A DNA stretch of 64,000 bases from Flavobacterium limi (GCF_010645075.1 NZ_JAADZV010000003.1:310001-374000), one strand, 5' to 3'; positions 8,527-18,602 are shown, counted from the first letter of the stretch. Notes: a model not told the origin generated them from the letters alone. Program-made: numbers and translations.

Positions 8527-10980
8527 TTATTGCTTTTTAAATCTTTTAAAAATACTTTTAGGAAACCATACTTTTTTTTCCTCATCATGATAACCATTTG
8601 AATATGCCCCATAACCCCCATAATATCCATAACCATATGCAGATCCATATTTTGCTTTGTTTTCAAAACCATTTAAAATAATGCTGACATTACTTAACTC
8701 CCCCCTTTTAACCCGGTTGTTTAGTAAAGTTATCATTTCTTTTTTTGAATAATTCTGTCTCACCACATACAAGGTAACATCACTAAACTGCATTAATTCC
8801 AGTGCATCCGAAACAAGTCCAACAGGAGGCGTATCAAGTATTATATAATCATATGTTCTTTTAAGCTCTTCTATTAATTCGCCCATTACTTCACTTATAA
8901 TTAATTCTGAAGGATTAGGGGGGATTGGTCCAGAAAGAATAACATCAAGATATGGAATCTGAGTTTTATTTACAATTTCAGAAAGAGTCTTTTGCTTTAT
9001 CAAATAATTGACAACACCGTATTGATTTACCAAATTGAATTCGTCCGCCAATCTTGGTTTTCTTAAATCCATTCCTATTATCACTGTCTTTTTTTCACTC
9101 AATGCAAAAACTGTTGCAATATTAATTGAGCAGAATGTTTTTCCTTCTCCACTAATTGAAGATGTAATCATTAATGTTTTTGCTCCGTCTAATTGCCTTT
9201 TTTTATACATAAACTGCAGCGAGGAACGAATACCTCTAAAAGCTTCAGATAAGGCCGATTTTGGTTTTTGAAAAACTGCTAAACTGGTATTTTCTTTATT
9301 AATACCTACAACTCCTATTAATGGAATTTGTGTTTGTCTGCTAATATCATCGGCATTTTGAATCGTATTATTAATAAAAAAAAGCAGGAAAACAATAATT
9401 AATGGAACCAAGATACCTAAAAACAAAGCTAATACATAATTCACAGAAGTTTTTGGCCCAATCAATCCTCCGCCTATATCTTTTGCACTATCTATAAAAT
9501 GTATATCAGATAAATTAGATGCCTTTACAATCTCTGCTTCATTTCTTTTTTGAAGAAATGTACTATAGATATTATCGCTTAAATCATACTTCCTTTTGAT
9601 TTTCAATAATTCTTGTTGTTCCTCCGGAAGTTTTTTAATACTACTCTCAGCTTCGCCGATCTTGTTGTTAACTAAAGCTAAATCATATTGTAAAGATGAC
9701 TTGGCAGATGCTATGTTTTCGAGTAAAACATTTTTCACAGCTACCATTTGATTATCAAAATCTTTAAAAATTTTATCGCTTTTAACAGCATATGCCATTT
9801 CAGATCTCTGAGCGGATAAAGCAATAATTTTCGAGACGTTTGTAACGATATTTGGATCTTCAATTCCTGCAACAGTTGGCGCAGGTAGTTTAGAATAATC
9901 AACGCTATTTTTTAAATATGCTTTTAAAGAATTGTAATAGGCAATTTTGCGTGTTAATGCATCTCTTTCAACATCAAAATTGAGAATCTTCTCAGAAACC
10001 TTTTCTCCCCCTTCTTCTATTTCATATATATTTTTATCCTTTCTGAAAGATTTAAGTTCATTTCCAGTTTCTTTTAACTGAGATTCCATTGCCACTAATG
10101 TACTATCAATAAAGGCTATTGTATTTGTAGCGAATTGATTTTTACCATCTAATTGCATCTTGATTAGCATTCTAACAGTCGAATTCAAATATTCAACCAT
10201 TCTGGCTTTATTTGTACCTTGTAGGGACAATGTAAGAATAGAACCGGCTTTTTCATCAGCTTCCACGCCAATTCCTCTATATCGGGAAACTATTGCATCA
10301 AAATCATTAAATCTAACAAAATACTCTCTTCCAGTATAATAGCCAGGATTATCGGTTATTTCTAAATTCAAATTCAAAAATGGCAACACAACTTTTTCAC
10401 CAACTTTATATTTTTTAACAAATTCAACAGGCTGAACTGTTGTATTGCTATAACTATTATTAGAATATGTAATTAGTGAAACCGAATTATTCTCAAACGG
10501 AATCCTAATTTCATATTCATTTGGACTTAAAAATTTAATACTAATTAATGTCCCCGCTAATTGAGGTTTTGTTTTATCAATGTTAACATAAAATGGTACG
10601 GCCCCATAAACATCAATCATATTATACTCTCCTTTTTCAAGATAATCTATATAATACTGTAATTTATCTACCACTAATTCATTGTGAGACCTGGATTGCA
10701 GAATAGTAGAAATACCACTTACCTGATCTGAAATACCACCCCAGTTAAAAACCAAACTTGTATTTGAAGTAAAAAAAGGATTACTTTCTTCTTTAATCGA
10801 AATTAAAGTTTTCATGTTATAAATCTTTTCTTTTCGAATATTAACCTGATAAGCTATGGTAAACGCAATAATTAAACTGGCCAGAAACAATTTCCAATAC
10901 CCAAAAATTTTTAGCAAAAATCCTTTAAAATCAAAACTTGAATGATTTTCAAAAATGGAAAAATCTTTTATATCTAACAT
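8527..10980 (-). CDS. wzc: Wzc-type polysaccharide co-polymerase and tyrosine autokinase
   Basis: This inner-membrane protein controls polymer length and export through cycles of autophosphorylation. The 817 residues start with a Wzz-like segment with a first transmembrane helix (about 30-47) and a long periplasmic part rich in coiled coil. A second helix lies near 515-540, followed by a cytoplasmic BY-kinase domain. That domain shows Walker A (SSISGEGKT, near 606-613), Walker A' (GMDLRKPRL) and Walker B (YIILDTPP). The C-terminus carries a tyrosine cluster (YGSAYGYGYYGGYGAY), the usual autophosphorylation tail. It follows the Wza-like lipoprotein gene by 13 bases, the standard pairing of kinase and exporter. 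Confidence 0.95.
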   Translation of the reverse strand: MLDIKDFSIFENHSSFDFKGFLLKIFGYWKLFLASLIIAFTIAYQVNIRKEKIYNMKTLISIKEESNPFFTSNTSLVFNWGGISDQVSGISTILQSRSHNELVVDKLQYYIDYLEKGEYNMIDVYGAVPFYVNIDKTKPQLAGTLISIKFLSPNEYEIRIPFENNSVSLITYSNNSYSNTTVQPVEFVKKYKVGEKVVLPFLNLNLEITDNPGYYTGREYFVRFNDFDAIVSRYRGIGVEADEKAGSILTLSLQGTNKARMVEYLNSTVRMLIKMQLDGKNQFATNTIAFIDSTLVAMESQLKETGNELKSFRKDKNIYEIEEGGEKVSEKILNFDVERDALTRKIAYYNSLKAYLKNSVDYSKLPAPTVAGIEDPNIVTNVSKIIALSAQRSEMAYAVKSDKIFKDFDNQMVAVKNVLLENIASAKSSLQYDLALVNNKIGEAESSIKKLPEEQQELLKIKRKYDLSDNIYSTFLQKRNEAEIVKASNLSDIHFIDSAKDIGGGLIGPKTSVNYVLALFLGILVPLIIVFLLFFINNTIQNADDISRQTQIPLIGVVGINKENTSLAVFQKPKSALSEAFRGIRSSLQFMYKKRQLDGAKTLMITSSISGEGKTFCSINIATVFALSEKKTVIIGMDLRKPRLADEFNLVNQYGVVNYLIKQKTLSEIVNKTQIPYLDVILSGPIPPNPSELIISEVMGELIEELKRTYDYIILDTPPVGLVSDALELMQFSDVTLYVVRQNYSKKEMITLLNNRVKRGELSNVSIILNGFENKAKYGSAYGYGYYGGYGAYSNGYHDEEKKVWFPKSIFKRFKKQ

Positions 10981-10993
10981 CTCTTGAGTTTAG

Positions 10994-11785
10994 TTAATTT
11001 TTGATAATTAAGTATACCGTTGTAGCCAATGACAATAAAGTTATTATAGTGCCTATTGACTGAATACCGGTTTGCCCTGTTCCCCAAGTTTTTTGCTTCA
11101 ATGGTTTTACATACACATAATCATTCGGTTGCAAGTAATAATAAGGTGATTTCATTACATTTACATCTGTTAAGTCAACATCATTCATCTGAACACCTGT
11201 TGGTGTTTGACGTATTACAGTCACCGCTTTGCGATCACCAACAGTAGTAATATCACCCGCATTTGCAATTGCTTCCATAATGTTTACATGTTCCTTAAAT
11301 AATATTTTAGTACCTGTACTTCCTACTTCACCGTTTATTGTATATCTGAAACCTCCTAATTTAACGGTAACAAATATATTGGCTTCTGTTTTAAAGTATT
11401 CTTCAAGTAGTTTTTTTTCAATTTTGACACGTACTTCTTCAAGTGTATATCCAATTACATTAATTTCGCCTAAAATTGGCATTCTTATATTTCCATGATC
11501 ATCAATGACAAATCCATTAAAATACAATTCAGATTCTGATTTAGCTCCACTTGTATTTGAAGTTTCTGAAGACTTAAAAATAGCAACCAACTTAGGATCT
11601 ATTGCTTTAATATCTATACTTAAAACATCATTAACTTGTAATCTGTAAGGTTTTGATTCAACCGCAGAAACGGTAGTTTCATTTCCGGCTGTTCCTGTAT
11701 CCTGTAAATACACTAAATCTTTTACTGGAATACATGATGTAAAAAACGTACTAATCAGTAATAAATAAAAACAGTTTTTTGTCAT
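10994..11785 (-). CDS. Wza-type polysaccharide export lipoprotein
   Basis: The 263-residue protein begins with a lipoprotein signal peptide (lipobox FFTSC, lipidated Cys at residue 18). An export domain starts near YRLQVNDVLSIDIKA and is followed by an SLBB-like segment (TINGEVGSTGTKI). The C-terminus ends with a hydrophobic helix (SIGTIITLLSLATTVYLI). It is the first gene of the capsule transcript and probably forms the outer-membrane channel coupled to the kinase encoded next. A -7 box (11803-11810) lies 17 bases upstream. Confidence 0.92.
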   Translation of the reverse strand: MTKNCFYLLLISTFFTSCIPVKDLVYLQDTGTAGNETTVSAVESKPYRLQVNDVLSIDIKAIDPKLVAIFKSSETSNTSGAKSESELYFNGFVIDDHGNIRMPILGEINVIGYTLEEVRVKIEKKLLEEYFKTEANIFVTVKLGGFRYTINGEVGSTGTKILFKEHVNIMEAIANAGDITTVGDRKAVTVIRQTPTGVQMNDVDLTDVNVMKSPYYYLQPNDYVYVKPLKQKTWGTGQTGIQSIGTIITLLSLATTVYLIIKN

Positions 11786-11802
11786 TTTTAAAATTTTATA
11801 AG

Positions 11803-11810
11803 CAAATATA
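11803..11810 (-). promoter_or_regulatory. -7 box before the capsule operon
   Basis: On the minus strand the sequence TATATTTG matches the TAnnTTTG box. A clear TTG at -33 is not visible (CTG at about the right distance). The mRNA leader to the ATG at 11785 would be only about 10-15 bases. It would serve the export and sugar genes from 11785 to upxY. Confidence 0.45.
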
Positions 11811-11854
11811 GCTATTCCTGCAATTTTCAGAAAATCTTACTTAATTTGTATTTA

Positions 11855-12475
11855 TTAATTGTTTCTAAATGTTTTTTCGAAAGGTACACGGTGTAAAATA
11901 CTACGGCCAAGTGTAATTTCATCCGCATATTCTAATTCATCTCCTACTGAAATCCCCCTTGCAATTGTAGAAATTGTAATTTCAGAATCAGCAATTTGTT
12001 TATAAATATAAAAATTTGTTGTGTCACCCTCCATTGTTGAACTTAAGGCAAATATAATTTCGACAACTTTCCCCAACTTTACTTTTTCTACCAAAGTTGT
12101 GATATTTAGCTGACCTGGCCCAACTCCTTCTATAGGGGAAATCTTCCCCCCCAAAACATGATAAACCCCTTTATATTGTCCTGTATTTTCAATAGCCATT
12201 ACATCCCTGATATCTTCAACAACACAAATGGTCTGATGATTTCTAGCCGAATTAGCGCAAATCCCACAAAGCTTTGTATCCGAAATGTTATGACAATTTT
12301 CGCAAAATTCAATATCTTTACGCATATTTAATAATGCCTGTGATAAAAAAACTGTTTGTTCTTTTGGCTGTTTTAATAAATGAAGCACCAAACGCAATGC
12401 TGTACGTTTACCTATTCCCGGCAATTGCGACATTTCATTAACTGCTTTTTCTATTAATTTCGATGAAAATTCCAT
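11855..12475 (-). CDS. recR: Recombination protein RecR
   Basis: RecR acts with RecO and RecF to load RecA at gaps during recombinational repair. The 206-residue protein has the N-terminal helix-hairpin-helix ([18 protein letters not shown]), a four-cysteine zinc finger ([16 protein letters not shown]), and a Toprim domain beginning [13 protein letters not shown], all at the usual positions and length. It is next to, but probably not part of, the capsule operon, because a -7 box lies between them. Its own -7 box (12480-12487) ends four bases before the ATG. Confidence 0.96.
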   Translation of the reverse strand: MEFSSKLIEKAVNEMSQLPGIGKRTALRLVLHLLKQPKEQTVFLSQALLNMRKDIEFCENCHNISDTKLCGICANSARNHQTICVVEDIRDVMAIENTGQYKGVYHVLGGKISPIEGVGPGQLNITTLVEKVKLGKVVEIIFALSSTMEGDTTNFYIYKQIADSEITISTIARGISVGDELEYADEITLGRSILHRVPFEKTFRNN

Positions 12476-12479
12476 GAAA

Positions 12480-12487
12480 CAAAAGTA
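12480..12487 (-). promoter_or_regulatory. -7 box abutting the recR start codon
   Basis: TACTTTTG on the minus strand is separated from the recR ATG by exactly four bases. With the usual 4-8 bases from box to start point, transcription would begin at or next to the ATG. No -33 TTG is evident. Confidence 0.4.
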
Positions 12488-12569
12488 ATATTTAAATGGT
12501 TTAATTGGAGGATCGAAAAAACTTACATATTGTATCTGCTGACACGAAGTTTTTCATAAACTTTATTTC

Positions 12570-12654
12570 TAGCCCTGATGGAAAAGACATCCTTTTGTGC
12601 CGGGGTTCAGCGCAAAAGATATAGTGTACAGCAGGAAATAGCTTCTAAAAAAAA
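12570..12654 (+). repeat. Interspersed hairpin repeat, copy A
   Basis: The element starts TAGCCCTGATGGAA and ends CAGCAGGAAATAGCTTCTAAAA. Its core is a hairpin CTTTTGTGC (12592-12600) with GCGCAAAAG (12610-12618). A second copy is at 45762-45845 with the same flanks but a different stem. CCTG near the 5' end can pair with CAGG near the 3' end. It occupies most of the gap between recR and the CoA-binding protein gene. Confidence 0.75.
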
Positions 12655-13020
12655 TTAATATTGATTTGTTGCTAATAAAACTAATGTACAGGCAACTTCA
12701 ATTTTAATATTATTAAGCTCAAGCAATTGATACAGCTCAGGATTCTCAGTCCCTGGATTAAAAATTACCCTCTTAGGCTGTGCCTCTACAATATAATTAT
12801 AGTAATCACGCTGACGAACCGGATTTAAATATAAAGTGACTGTATCTATATTAGTGACTGGAATAGCCTTAGTATGGATTTTTACTCCCGCAACTTCTCC
12901 GGCATTCTGACCTATTGCCAAAACAGTATGCCCTTTTTGAGTCAGTATGTTTATTGCTCTAAAAGCATAACGTTCCGGTTTTGTTGTGGCCCCAAGAACC
13001 AAAGTTTTTTTATTTTTCAT
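12655..13020 (-). CDS. CoA-binding domain protein (single Rossmann domain)
   Basis: The start chosen is the ATG at 13020, giving 121 residues beginning MKNKKTLVLGATTKPERYA. An upstream in-frame start at 13050 would overlap the -7 box TACTTTTG at 13038-13045, so it is unlikely. The protein is a small CoA_binding (Rossmann) domain like the first domain of succinyl-CoA synthetase alpha, with the motif LVLGATTKPERYAFRA and a conserved NPGTENPE segment. Stand-alone members of this family have no settled function. It is a single-gene unit between recR and marC. Confidence 0.8.
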   Translation of the reverse strand: MKNKKTLVLGATTKPERYAFRAINILTQKGHTVLAIGQNAGEVAGVKIHTKAIPVTNIDTVTLYLNPVRQRDYYNYIVEAQPKRVIFNPGTENPELYQLLELNNIKIEVACTLVLLATNQY

Positions 13021-13173
13021 TATTTTTGAATATATCACAAAAGTAATCAAAAAGCTCGAATTTTCTGTTCTTTATTCATTTAGAAACAATAAGGAAAAAA
13101 ATACAATATCCTAACGTCATTCTAGAACAAAATCTTAAAATTTAATTACTTTTACTTACCAATTAAACACGTT

Positions 13174-13803
13174 ATGGATTTATTCATTTATTTATTTGCT
13201 GCTCTTTTCTCTGTTTTAAATCCAATTGGGACTGTACCTATCTTTGTAGGACTTACTCATGATGACACTGACGGTGAACGATCCAGAATTTCTTTATGGA
13301 CTGCTATTAACGTTTTTATCATTTTGATTGTTTCTTTTTTTATTGGACAATATGTACTGACTTTTTTCGGAATCAGTATTGATGCACTTCGTATTGCAGG
13401 CGGGCTTGTGATTTTAAACTCAGGTTTTTCATTGTTATCCGGAAAAATCAGCAAGAAAAGAGGAATTAACAAAAAGATTGAAAACGATGCACAAAAGAGA
13501 AATGACATTGCATTAACCCCATTAGCAATTCCGATGCTGGCAGGACCTGGATCTATTTCTTTATTAATTGCTTTTTATCAGGAGCACCATGAAATGGGAG
13601 AAATAGTTATTTCAAGCTTAGCTATTTTGGCAATTTCAATAACAATTTTTATTATTCTAAAAAGTGCACATTACTTGGCCCGTATTTTAGGAGCTTCAGG
13701 TATTGTCGCTATTTCCAGAATAATCGGTTTTATCGTAATTGCCATAGGAATTCAATATATAGTGAGTTCTATAATTAATATCGTAAAAGGAAATCTGATG
13801 TAG
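13174..13803 (+). CDS. MarC family integral membrane protein
   Basis: The 209-residue protein has about six hydrophobic helices and the MarC signature near the N-terminus (FAALFSVLNPIGTVPIFVGLT). The other conserved half is LTPLAIPMLAGPGSISLLI near residues 112-130. MarC proteins are inner-membrane proteins of uncertain role; an early link to multiple antibiotic resistance has not held. It stands alone on the plus strand and is convergent with the ctlX-like gene, with a long inverted repeat between them. Confidence 0.92.
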   Translation: MDLFIYLFAALFSVLNPIGTVPIFVGLTHDDTDGERSRISLWTAINVFIILIVSFFIGQYVLTFFGISIDALRIAGGLVILNSGFSLLSGKISKKRGINKKIENDAQKRNDIALTPLAIPMLAGPGSISLLIAFYQEHHEMGEIVISSLAILAISITIFIILKSAHYLARILGASGIVAISRIIGFIVIAIGIQYIVSSIINIVKGNLM

Positions 13804-13827
13804 ATTCTTCAGATATTTTTAAATATG

Positions 13828-13875
13828 AAATTCCAAACTCCAAAACTGTAGTTCAGTTCTAGGAATTTGGAATTT
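13828..13875. terminator. Long inverted repeat between convergent genes
   Basis: AAATTCCAAACTCC (13828-13841) pairs with GGAATTTGGAATTT (13862-13875) with one mismatch, and AACTG/CAGTT extends the stem inside. It lies between the stops of marC and the ctlX-like gene and could end both transcripts. The AAATTCCAAA unit recurs at 59122-59152. Confidence 0.5.
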
Positions 13876-13884
13876 TAAATTAAA

Positions 13885-14820
13885 TTAGCTTCTTGGCAAA
13901 AAAACTTCAGCCATCATGCACCTTGCACTCCCGCCTCCACAAGCTTCAATCGTGTCTAAACTTGAACTTAAAATTTCAGCATGCTTTTCTAATTGTTTAA
14001 TTTGTTTTTCAGTCAGACTCTGATGCGCTGATGTACTCATAACAATATATTTTTTATCATTCTTACCTCGTACCTCTAACATATTACCTGCAAAGTTATT
14101 CACTTGCGCTTCCGTAATCAAAATGATTTCTTTATTGTCTGCTTTCAGGTTTTCCAAAACCATTTTACGCTCCTTTTTATCATCAATACTATCCGCACAA
14201 ATGACCGCAAATGTTTCACCTATACACATCATTACATTAGTATGATAGATGAGTTTGCGTTCGCCATCTACCGTTTGAAAAGCTTCAAAAATTACCGGAG
14301 CATAGTCAAAATCTTCACAGAATTCGATAACCAATTCCTCATCTGCGCGAGGTGATAATGCGCAATATGCTTTTCCGTTAGCTCTGTCTAAAAGTAAACT
14401 TCCTGTTCCCTCAAGAAAAATATTATCTTCTTCTGCAGATGTATAGTCCATGATATCGCTAATCTCAAAACCTTTTTCTTCTAAAACATCCAAAATATCT
14501 TCCCGACGTTCCTGACGACGATTTTGAGCAAACATTGGATATAATGCTACTTCTCCATTTTCATGAAAAGAAATCCAGTTGTTTGGAAAAATACTATCCG
14601 GTGTATCTGTTTCTAATGTATCTTCTACCACTGTAACATCAACACCAACTGCTCTTAGTTTTTCTACAAAAACATCAAATTCCTGTCGCGCTTTTGCATT
14701 TACTGTGCTTGGCAAAAGCCCTTCCAATACTTTTTGATAATAGTTGTTTACAGCTGTTTGCTCATTCATTCTGAATGCAACCGGACGTATCATCACTATT
14801 GCATTAGTTGTTTGTTTCAT
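13885..14820 (-). CDS. ctlX: Arginine-deiminase-fold hydrolase, CtlX (citrulline hydrolase) family
   Basis: The protein (311 residues) belongs to the guanidine-modifying/amidinotransferase superfamily. The segment DSIFPNNWISFHENGEVALYPM carries the conserved Asp, the HTNVMMCIGE segment the His, and the C-terminal CGGGSARCMMAEVF the catalytic Cys at about residue 301. CtlX members are linked to hydrolysis of citrulline to ornithine (citrulline ureidase of Francisella). It is 65 bases downstream of a second hydrolase of the same fold (14886-15800). Exact substrate is inferred from the family. Confidence 0.85.
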   Translation of the reverse strand: MKQTTNAIVMIRPVAFRMNEQTAVNNYYQKVLEGLLPSTVNAKARQEFDVFVEKLRAVGVDVTVVEDTLETDTPDSIFPNNWISFHENGEVALYPMFAQNRRQERREDILDVLEEKGFEISDIMDYTSAEEDNIFLEGTGSLLLDRANGKAYCALSPRADEELVIEFCEDFDYAPVIFEAFQTVDGERKLIYHTNVMMCIGETFAVICADSIDDKKERKMVLENLKADNKEIILITEAQVNNFAGNMLEVRGKNDKKYIVMSTSAHQSLTEKQIKQLEKHAEILSSSLDTIEACGGGSARCMMAEVFLPRS

Positions 14821-14837
14821 AATTTTTATATTTTTTA

Positions 14838-14854
14838 TTCAGGTTTCAGGTTAA
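14838..14854 (+). repeat. 17-base repeat shared with 62571-62587
   Basis: The string TTCAGGTTTCAGGTTAA occurs here, between the two hydrolase genes, and identically in the gap before obg. AGGTTT within it can pair with AAACCT near 14875. It looks like a fragment of an intergenic repeat family. Confidence 0.6.
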
Positions 14855-14885
14855 AGTATAAATTAAACAATATAAACCTAAAACA

Positions 14886-15800
14886 TTAATCTCTAATCAA
14901 TGGCAAAGTTGAGCATCTCAGCAATCCTTCCTGCTTTGCGATTTCAGCATACGGAATTTCTTCAACTATAAAACCTTTAGCCCGTAACCAGTTGTTTAAT
15001 CTGGTAAAATTCTTCTCAGAAACTACAATATTTTCATCGATTGAGAATACATTAGAAAACATATTATACATTTCATTTCTTTCTATATGAAATAAATTTT
15101 CTTTACCAAAAAGTTTTACCAAATACATATAATCAGCTTCTTCGCGAAAGCCTCTCTTATAAATAATCCCTTTATCTTTTCCAACAGGCTGAAAACAACA
15201 GTCTAAATGTAAAGCATTGTCACGGGCTTCAATTTTGGATTTGACCAGATCAAACTCTTTTACAATTTTATTCGGAAACAAATTTTTAATATAATTCACT
15301 CCGTGCATGTTGGTTCTTGCAGTTATGTAATCTTTATAATCACTCCCTTTATAAGTCCCAATAAAAATATGATCATTCCAAAGCATAACATCCCCGCCTT
15401 CAATATGAACTTCCTCTGGAGGGCGAATCACTTTTAAAGGATCAATTTGATCAATTACATACTGTATTGCATCAAGTTCGTGTTCTCTGTCAGGCAAAAT
15501 GTTTGATTTGACAAACACATCACCAATTACAAAACCAATATCTCTGGCAAAAATTTGATTGTAATTTTCTATCGTTTCCGGACGATAAACATTAATTCCA
15601 TATCTTTGAAAAACAGCATTAAAAGCTTCCATTTCAACAACCATATCCTTTTCAAGAGGATAAGTACCTGCTTTAATATGTTCCAATGATTTAGGATCAT
15701 AAGCTTCCTCAATTGACGGAGTTGGCCCATTTTGAACAGCAGAACCCAAAACTACTGCACGGAGTCTTGAAGTTTCGTTCTTAATATTTAATTGCAACAT
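14886..15800 (-). CDS. Dimethylarginine dimethylaminohydrolase / amidinotransferase family protein
   Basis: The ATG at 15800 is chosen (304 residues, MLQLNIKNETSRLRAVVLG). A TTG start at 15821 would lie inside the -7 box TATATTTG (15819-15826) and is unlikely. Family motifs are visible: FARDIGFVIGD, HIEGGDVMLW, the catalytic His in ALHLDCCFQPVG, and a catalytic Cys at about residue 296 in LLRCSTLPL near the C-terminus. The relatives hydrolyse dimethylarginine or arginine, or transfer amidino groups, and the substrate cannot be told from sequence. The ctlX-like gene follows, so the pair may handle arginine-derived compounds together. Confidence 0.82.
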   Translation of the reverse strand: MLQLNIKNETSRLRAVVLGSAVQNGPTPSIEEAYDPKSLEHIKAGTYPLEKDMVVEMEAFNAVFQRYGINVYRPETIENYNQIFARDIGFVIGDVFVKSNILPDREHELDAIQYVIDQIDPLKVIRPPEEVHIEGGDVMLWNDHIFIGTYKGSDYKDYITARTNMHGVNYIKNLFPNKIVKEFDLVKSKIEARDNALHLDCCFQPVGKDKGIIYKRGFREEADYMYLVKLFGKENLFHIERNEMYNMFSNVFSIDENIVVSEKNFTRLNNWLRAKGFIVEEIPYAEIAKQEGLLRCSTLPLIRD

Positions 15801-15818
15801 AATTATTAGATTTTGTTG

Positions 15819-15826
15819 CAAATATA
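15819..15826 (-). promoter_or_regulatory. -7 box between gltA terminator and hydrolase gene
   Basis: TATATTTG on the minus strand directly follows the T-run of the gltA terminator and lies 18 bases before the ATG at 15800. No -33 TTG is seen at the usual spacing, because that position is occupied by the terminator stem. Confidence 0.45.
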
Positions 15827-15855
15827 AAAAAAAGCCCCACAGTTAAGTGAAGCTT
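15827..15855 (-). terminator. Rho-independent terminator of gltA
   Basis: On the minus strand AAGCTTCAC (from 15855) pairs over a six-base loop with GTGGGGCTT (to 15832), 9 bp with two G-U pairs, followed by eight T. It begins 10 bases after the gltA stop codon. Confidence 0.85.
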
Positions 15856-15864
15856 TCAATATGA

Positions 15865-17142
15865 TTATTTATTAGATTTAAACTCTCTCAATGGATGACC
15901 TGTATAAATTTGTCTTGGTCGTCCAATTGGTTCTTTATTTTCACGCATTTCTTTCCATTGTGCAATCCAACCCGGCAATCTTCCAATAGCAAACATAACA
16001 GTAAACATGTCAGTTGGAATCCCTAATGCTCTGTAAATAATTCCAGAGTAAAAATCAACGTTTGGATATAGGTTTCTTGATTTAAAGTAATCATCTTCAA
16101 GAGCTGCTGTTTCTAGTTTTCTTGCAATATCTAAAATCGGATCTTCAACACCTAACGTTTCTAAAACTTCTTTAGCTGCTTTTTTGATAATTTTAGCTCT
16201 TGGATCAAAGTTTTTATAAACTCTATGCCCGAATCCCATTAAACGGAATGGGTCATTTTTATCTTTTGCTTTCGCTAAAAATTTATCAGTATCTCCACCA
16301 TCTTTATTAATATCTTCTAGCATCTCAAGAACTGCCTGGTTTGCACCACCATGAAGAGGTCCCCAAAGAGCAGAAACTCCTGCAGAAATAGAAGCATATA
16401 AACCTGCATGCGATGAACCAACCATTCTTACTGTAGATGTTGAACAGTTTTGTTCGTGATCAGCATGTAAAATAAATAATTTATCCAACGCATCAATAAC
16501 AACTGGACTTGCTTTGTAAGGCCCGGTAGGCAATTGAAACATCAACTGCATAAAGTTTTCTACATACCCTTTTGTATTATCATAGTAATTTAAAGGATAC
16601 CCCATTGACTTTCTATATGTCCATGTTGCAATCACAAGAAACTTAGACATCATTTTACAGATAGCCTCATACATTTCTTTGTCATTATCAACATTAACAG
16701 CTTTTGGATTGAATGCCGTTAATGCACTAGTTAAAGCTGACAGAACCCCCATTGGGTGTGCCGTTTTTGGAAAACCATCAATAATATTTTTCATTTCTTC
16801 GTTCACCAAAGAATGTTTTTTGATGTCATTTTCAAATTGTTCTAATTGCTGAGCAGTTGGCAACTCTCCAAAAATTAAAAGATAAGAAGTTTCTAAAAAA
16901 CTAGCCTTTTCAGCTAATTCTTCTATTGAATACCCTCTGTAACGCAGAATTCCTAATTCTCCATCTAAGAAAGTTATTTCACTTTTGCAAGAGCCAGAGT
17001 TTTTATAACCAGGATCAATAGTAATAATACCAGTTAAGTCACGTAATTTGTTAATATCGATAGCCGATTCATTTTCACTTCCTGTGATTACCGGAAGTTC
17101 AACTTTCTTACCATCTACTTCTAATGTAGCTATTTTTGACAT
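15865..17142 (-). CDS. gltA: Citrate synthase (type II, hexameric-like)
   Basis: It condenses acetyl-CoA and oxaloacetate to citrate, the entry step of the TCA cycle. The 425-residue protein has the active-site His in LHADHEQNCSTSTVRM, the second His in the GPLHGGANQAVLEML block and the catalytic Asp in the DPRAKIIKK region after GFGHRVYKNFDPR. Length matches the NADH-sensitive bacterial type. It follows eno but has the eno terminator upstream and a -7 box TAGATTTG at 17180-17187, so it is probably its own transcript, ending at the terminator at 15827-15855. Confidence 0.97.
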   Translation of the reverse strand: MSKIATLEVDGKKVELPVITGSENESAIDINKLRDLTGIITIDPGYKNSGSCKSEITFLDGELGILRYRGYSIEELAEKASFLETSYLLIFGELPTAQQLEQFENDIKKHSLVNEEMKNIIDGFPKTAHPMGVLSALTSALTAFNPKAVNVDNDKEMYEAICKMMSKFLVIATWTYRKSMGYPLNYYDNTKGYVENFMQLMFQLPTGPYKASPVVIDALDKLFILHADHEQNCSTSTVRMVGSSHAGLYASISAGVSALWGPLHGGANQAVLEMLEDINKDGGDTDKFLAKAKDKNDPFRLMGFGHRVYKNFDPRAKIIKKAAKEVLETLGVEDPILDIARKLETAALEDDYFKSRNLYPNVDFYSGIIYRALGIPTDMFTVMFAIGRLPGWIAQWKEMRENKEPIGRPRQIYTGHPLREFKSNK

Positions 17143-17248
17143 AATATATGGGAAATAATTCTTTAAAATAATAATTTATCAAATCTAAGGAATTTAACAC
17201 TAATTAAAAAAGGAATAATACTATGAATTTGTTAAAACTCCAAAAAAA

Positions 17249-17272
17249 AGCCATCCGTTTACACGAATGGCT
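17249..17272 (-). terminator. Rho-independent terminator of eno
   Basis: On the minus strand AGCCATTCG pairs with CGGATGGCT (9 bp, one G-U) over a six-base loop and is followed by eight T (17242-17249). It starts 25 bases after the eno stop codon. Confidence 0.88.
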
Positions 17273-17297
17273 CGATTATACTATATAACTCTTTAAA

Positions 17298-18602
<1,305 letters not shown>

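Noticed and set aside
1..11785. Prophage or genomic island for the capsule locus
   Set aside because: No integrase, transposase, tRNA boundary or direct repeat is seen, and the genes resemble their neighbours in composition.
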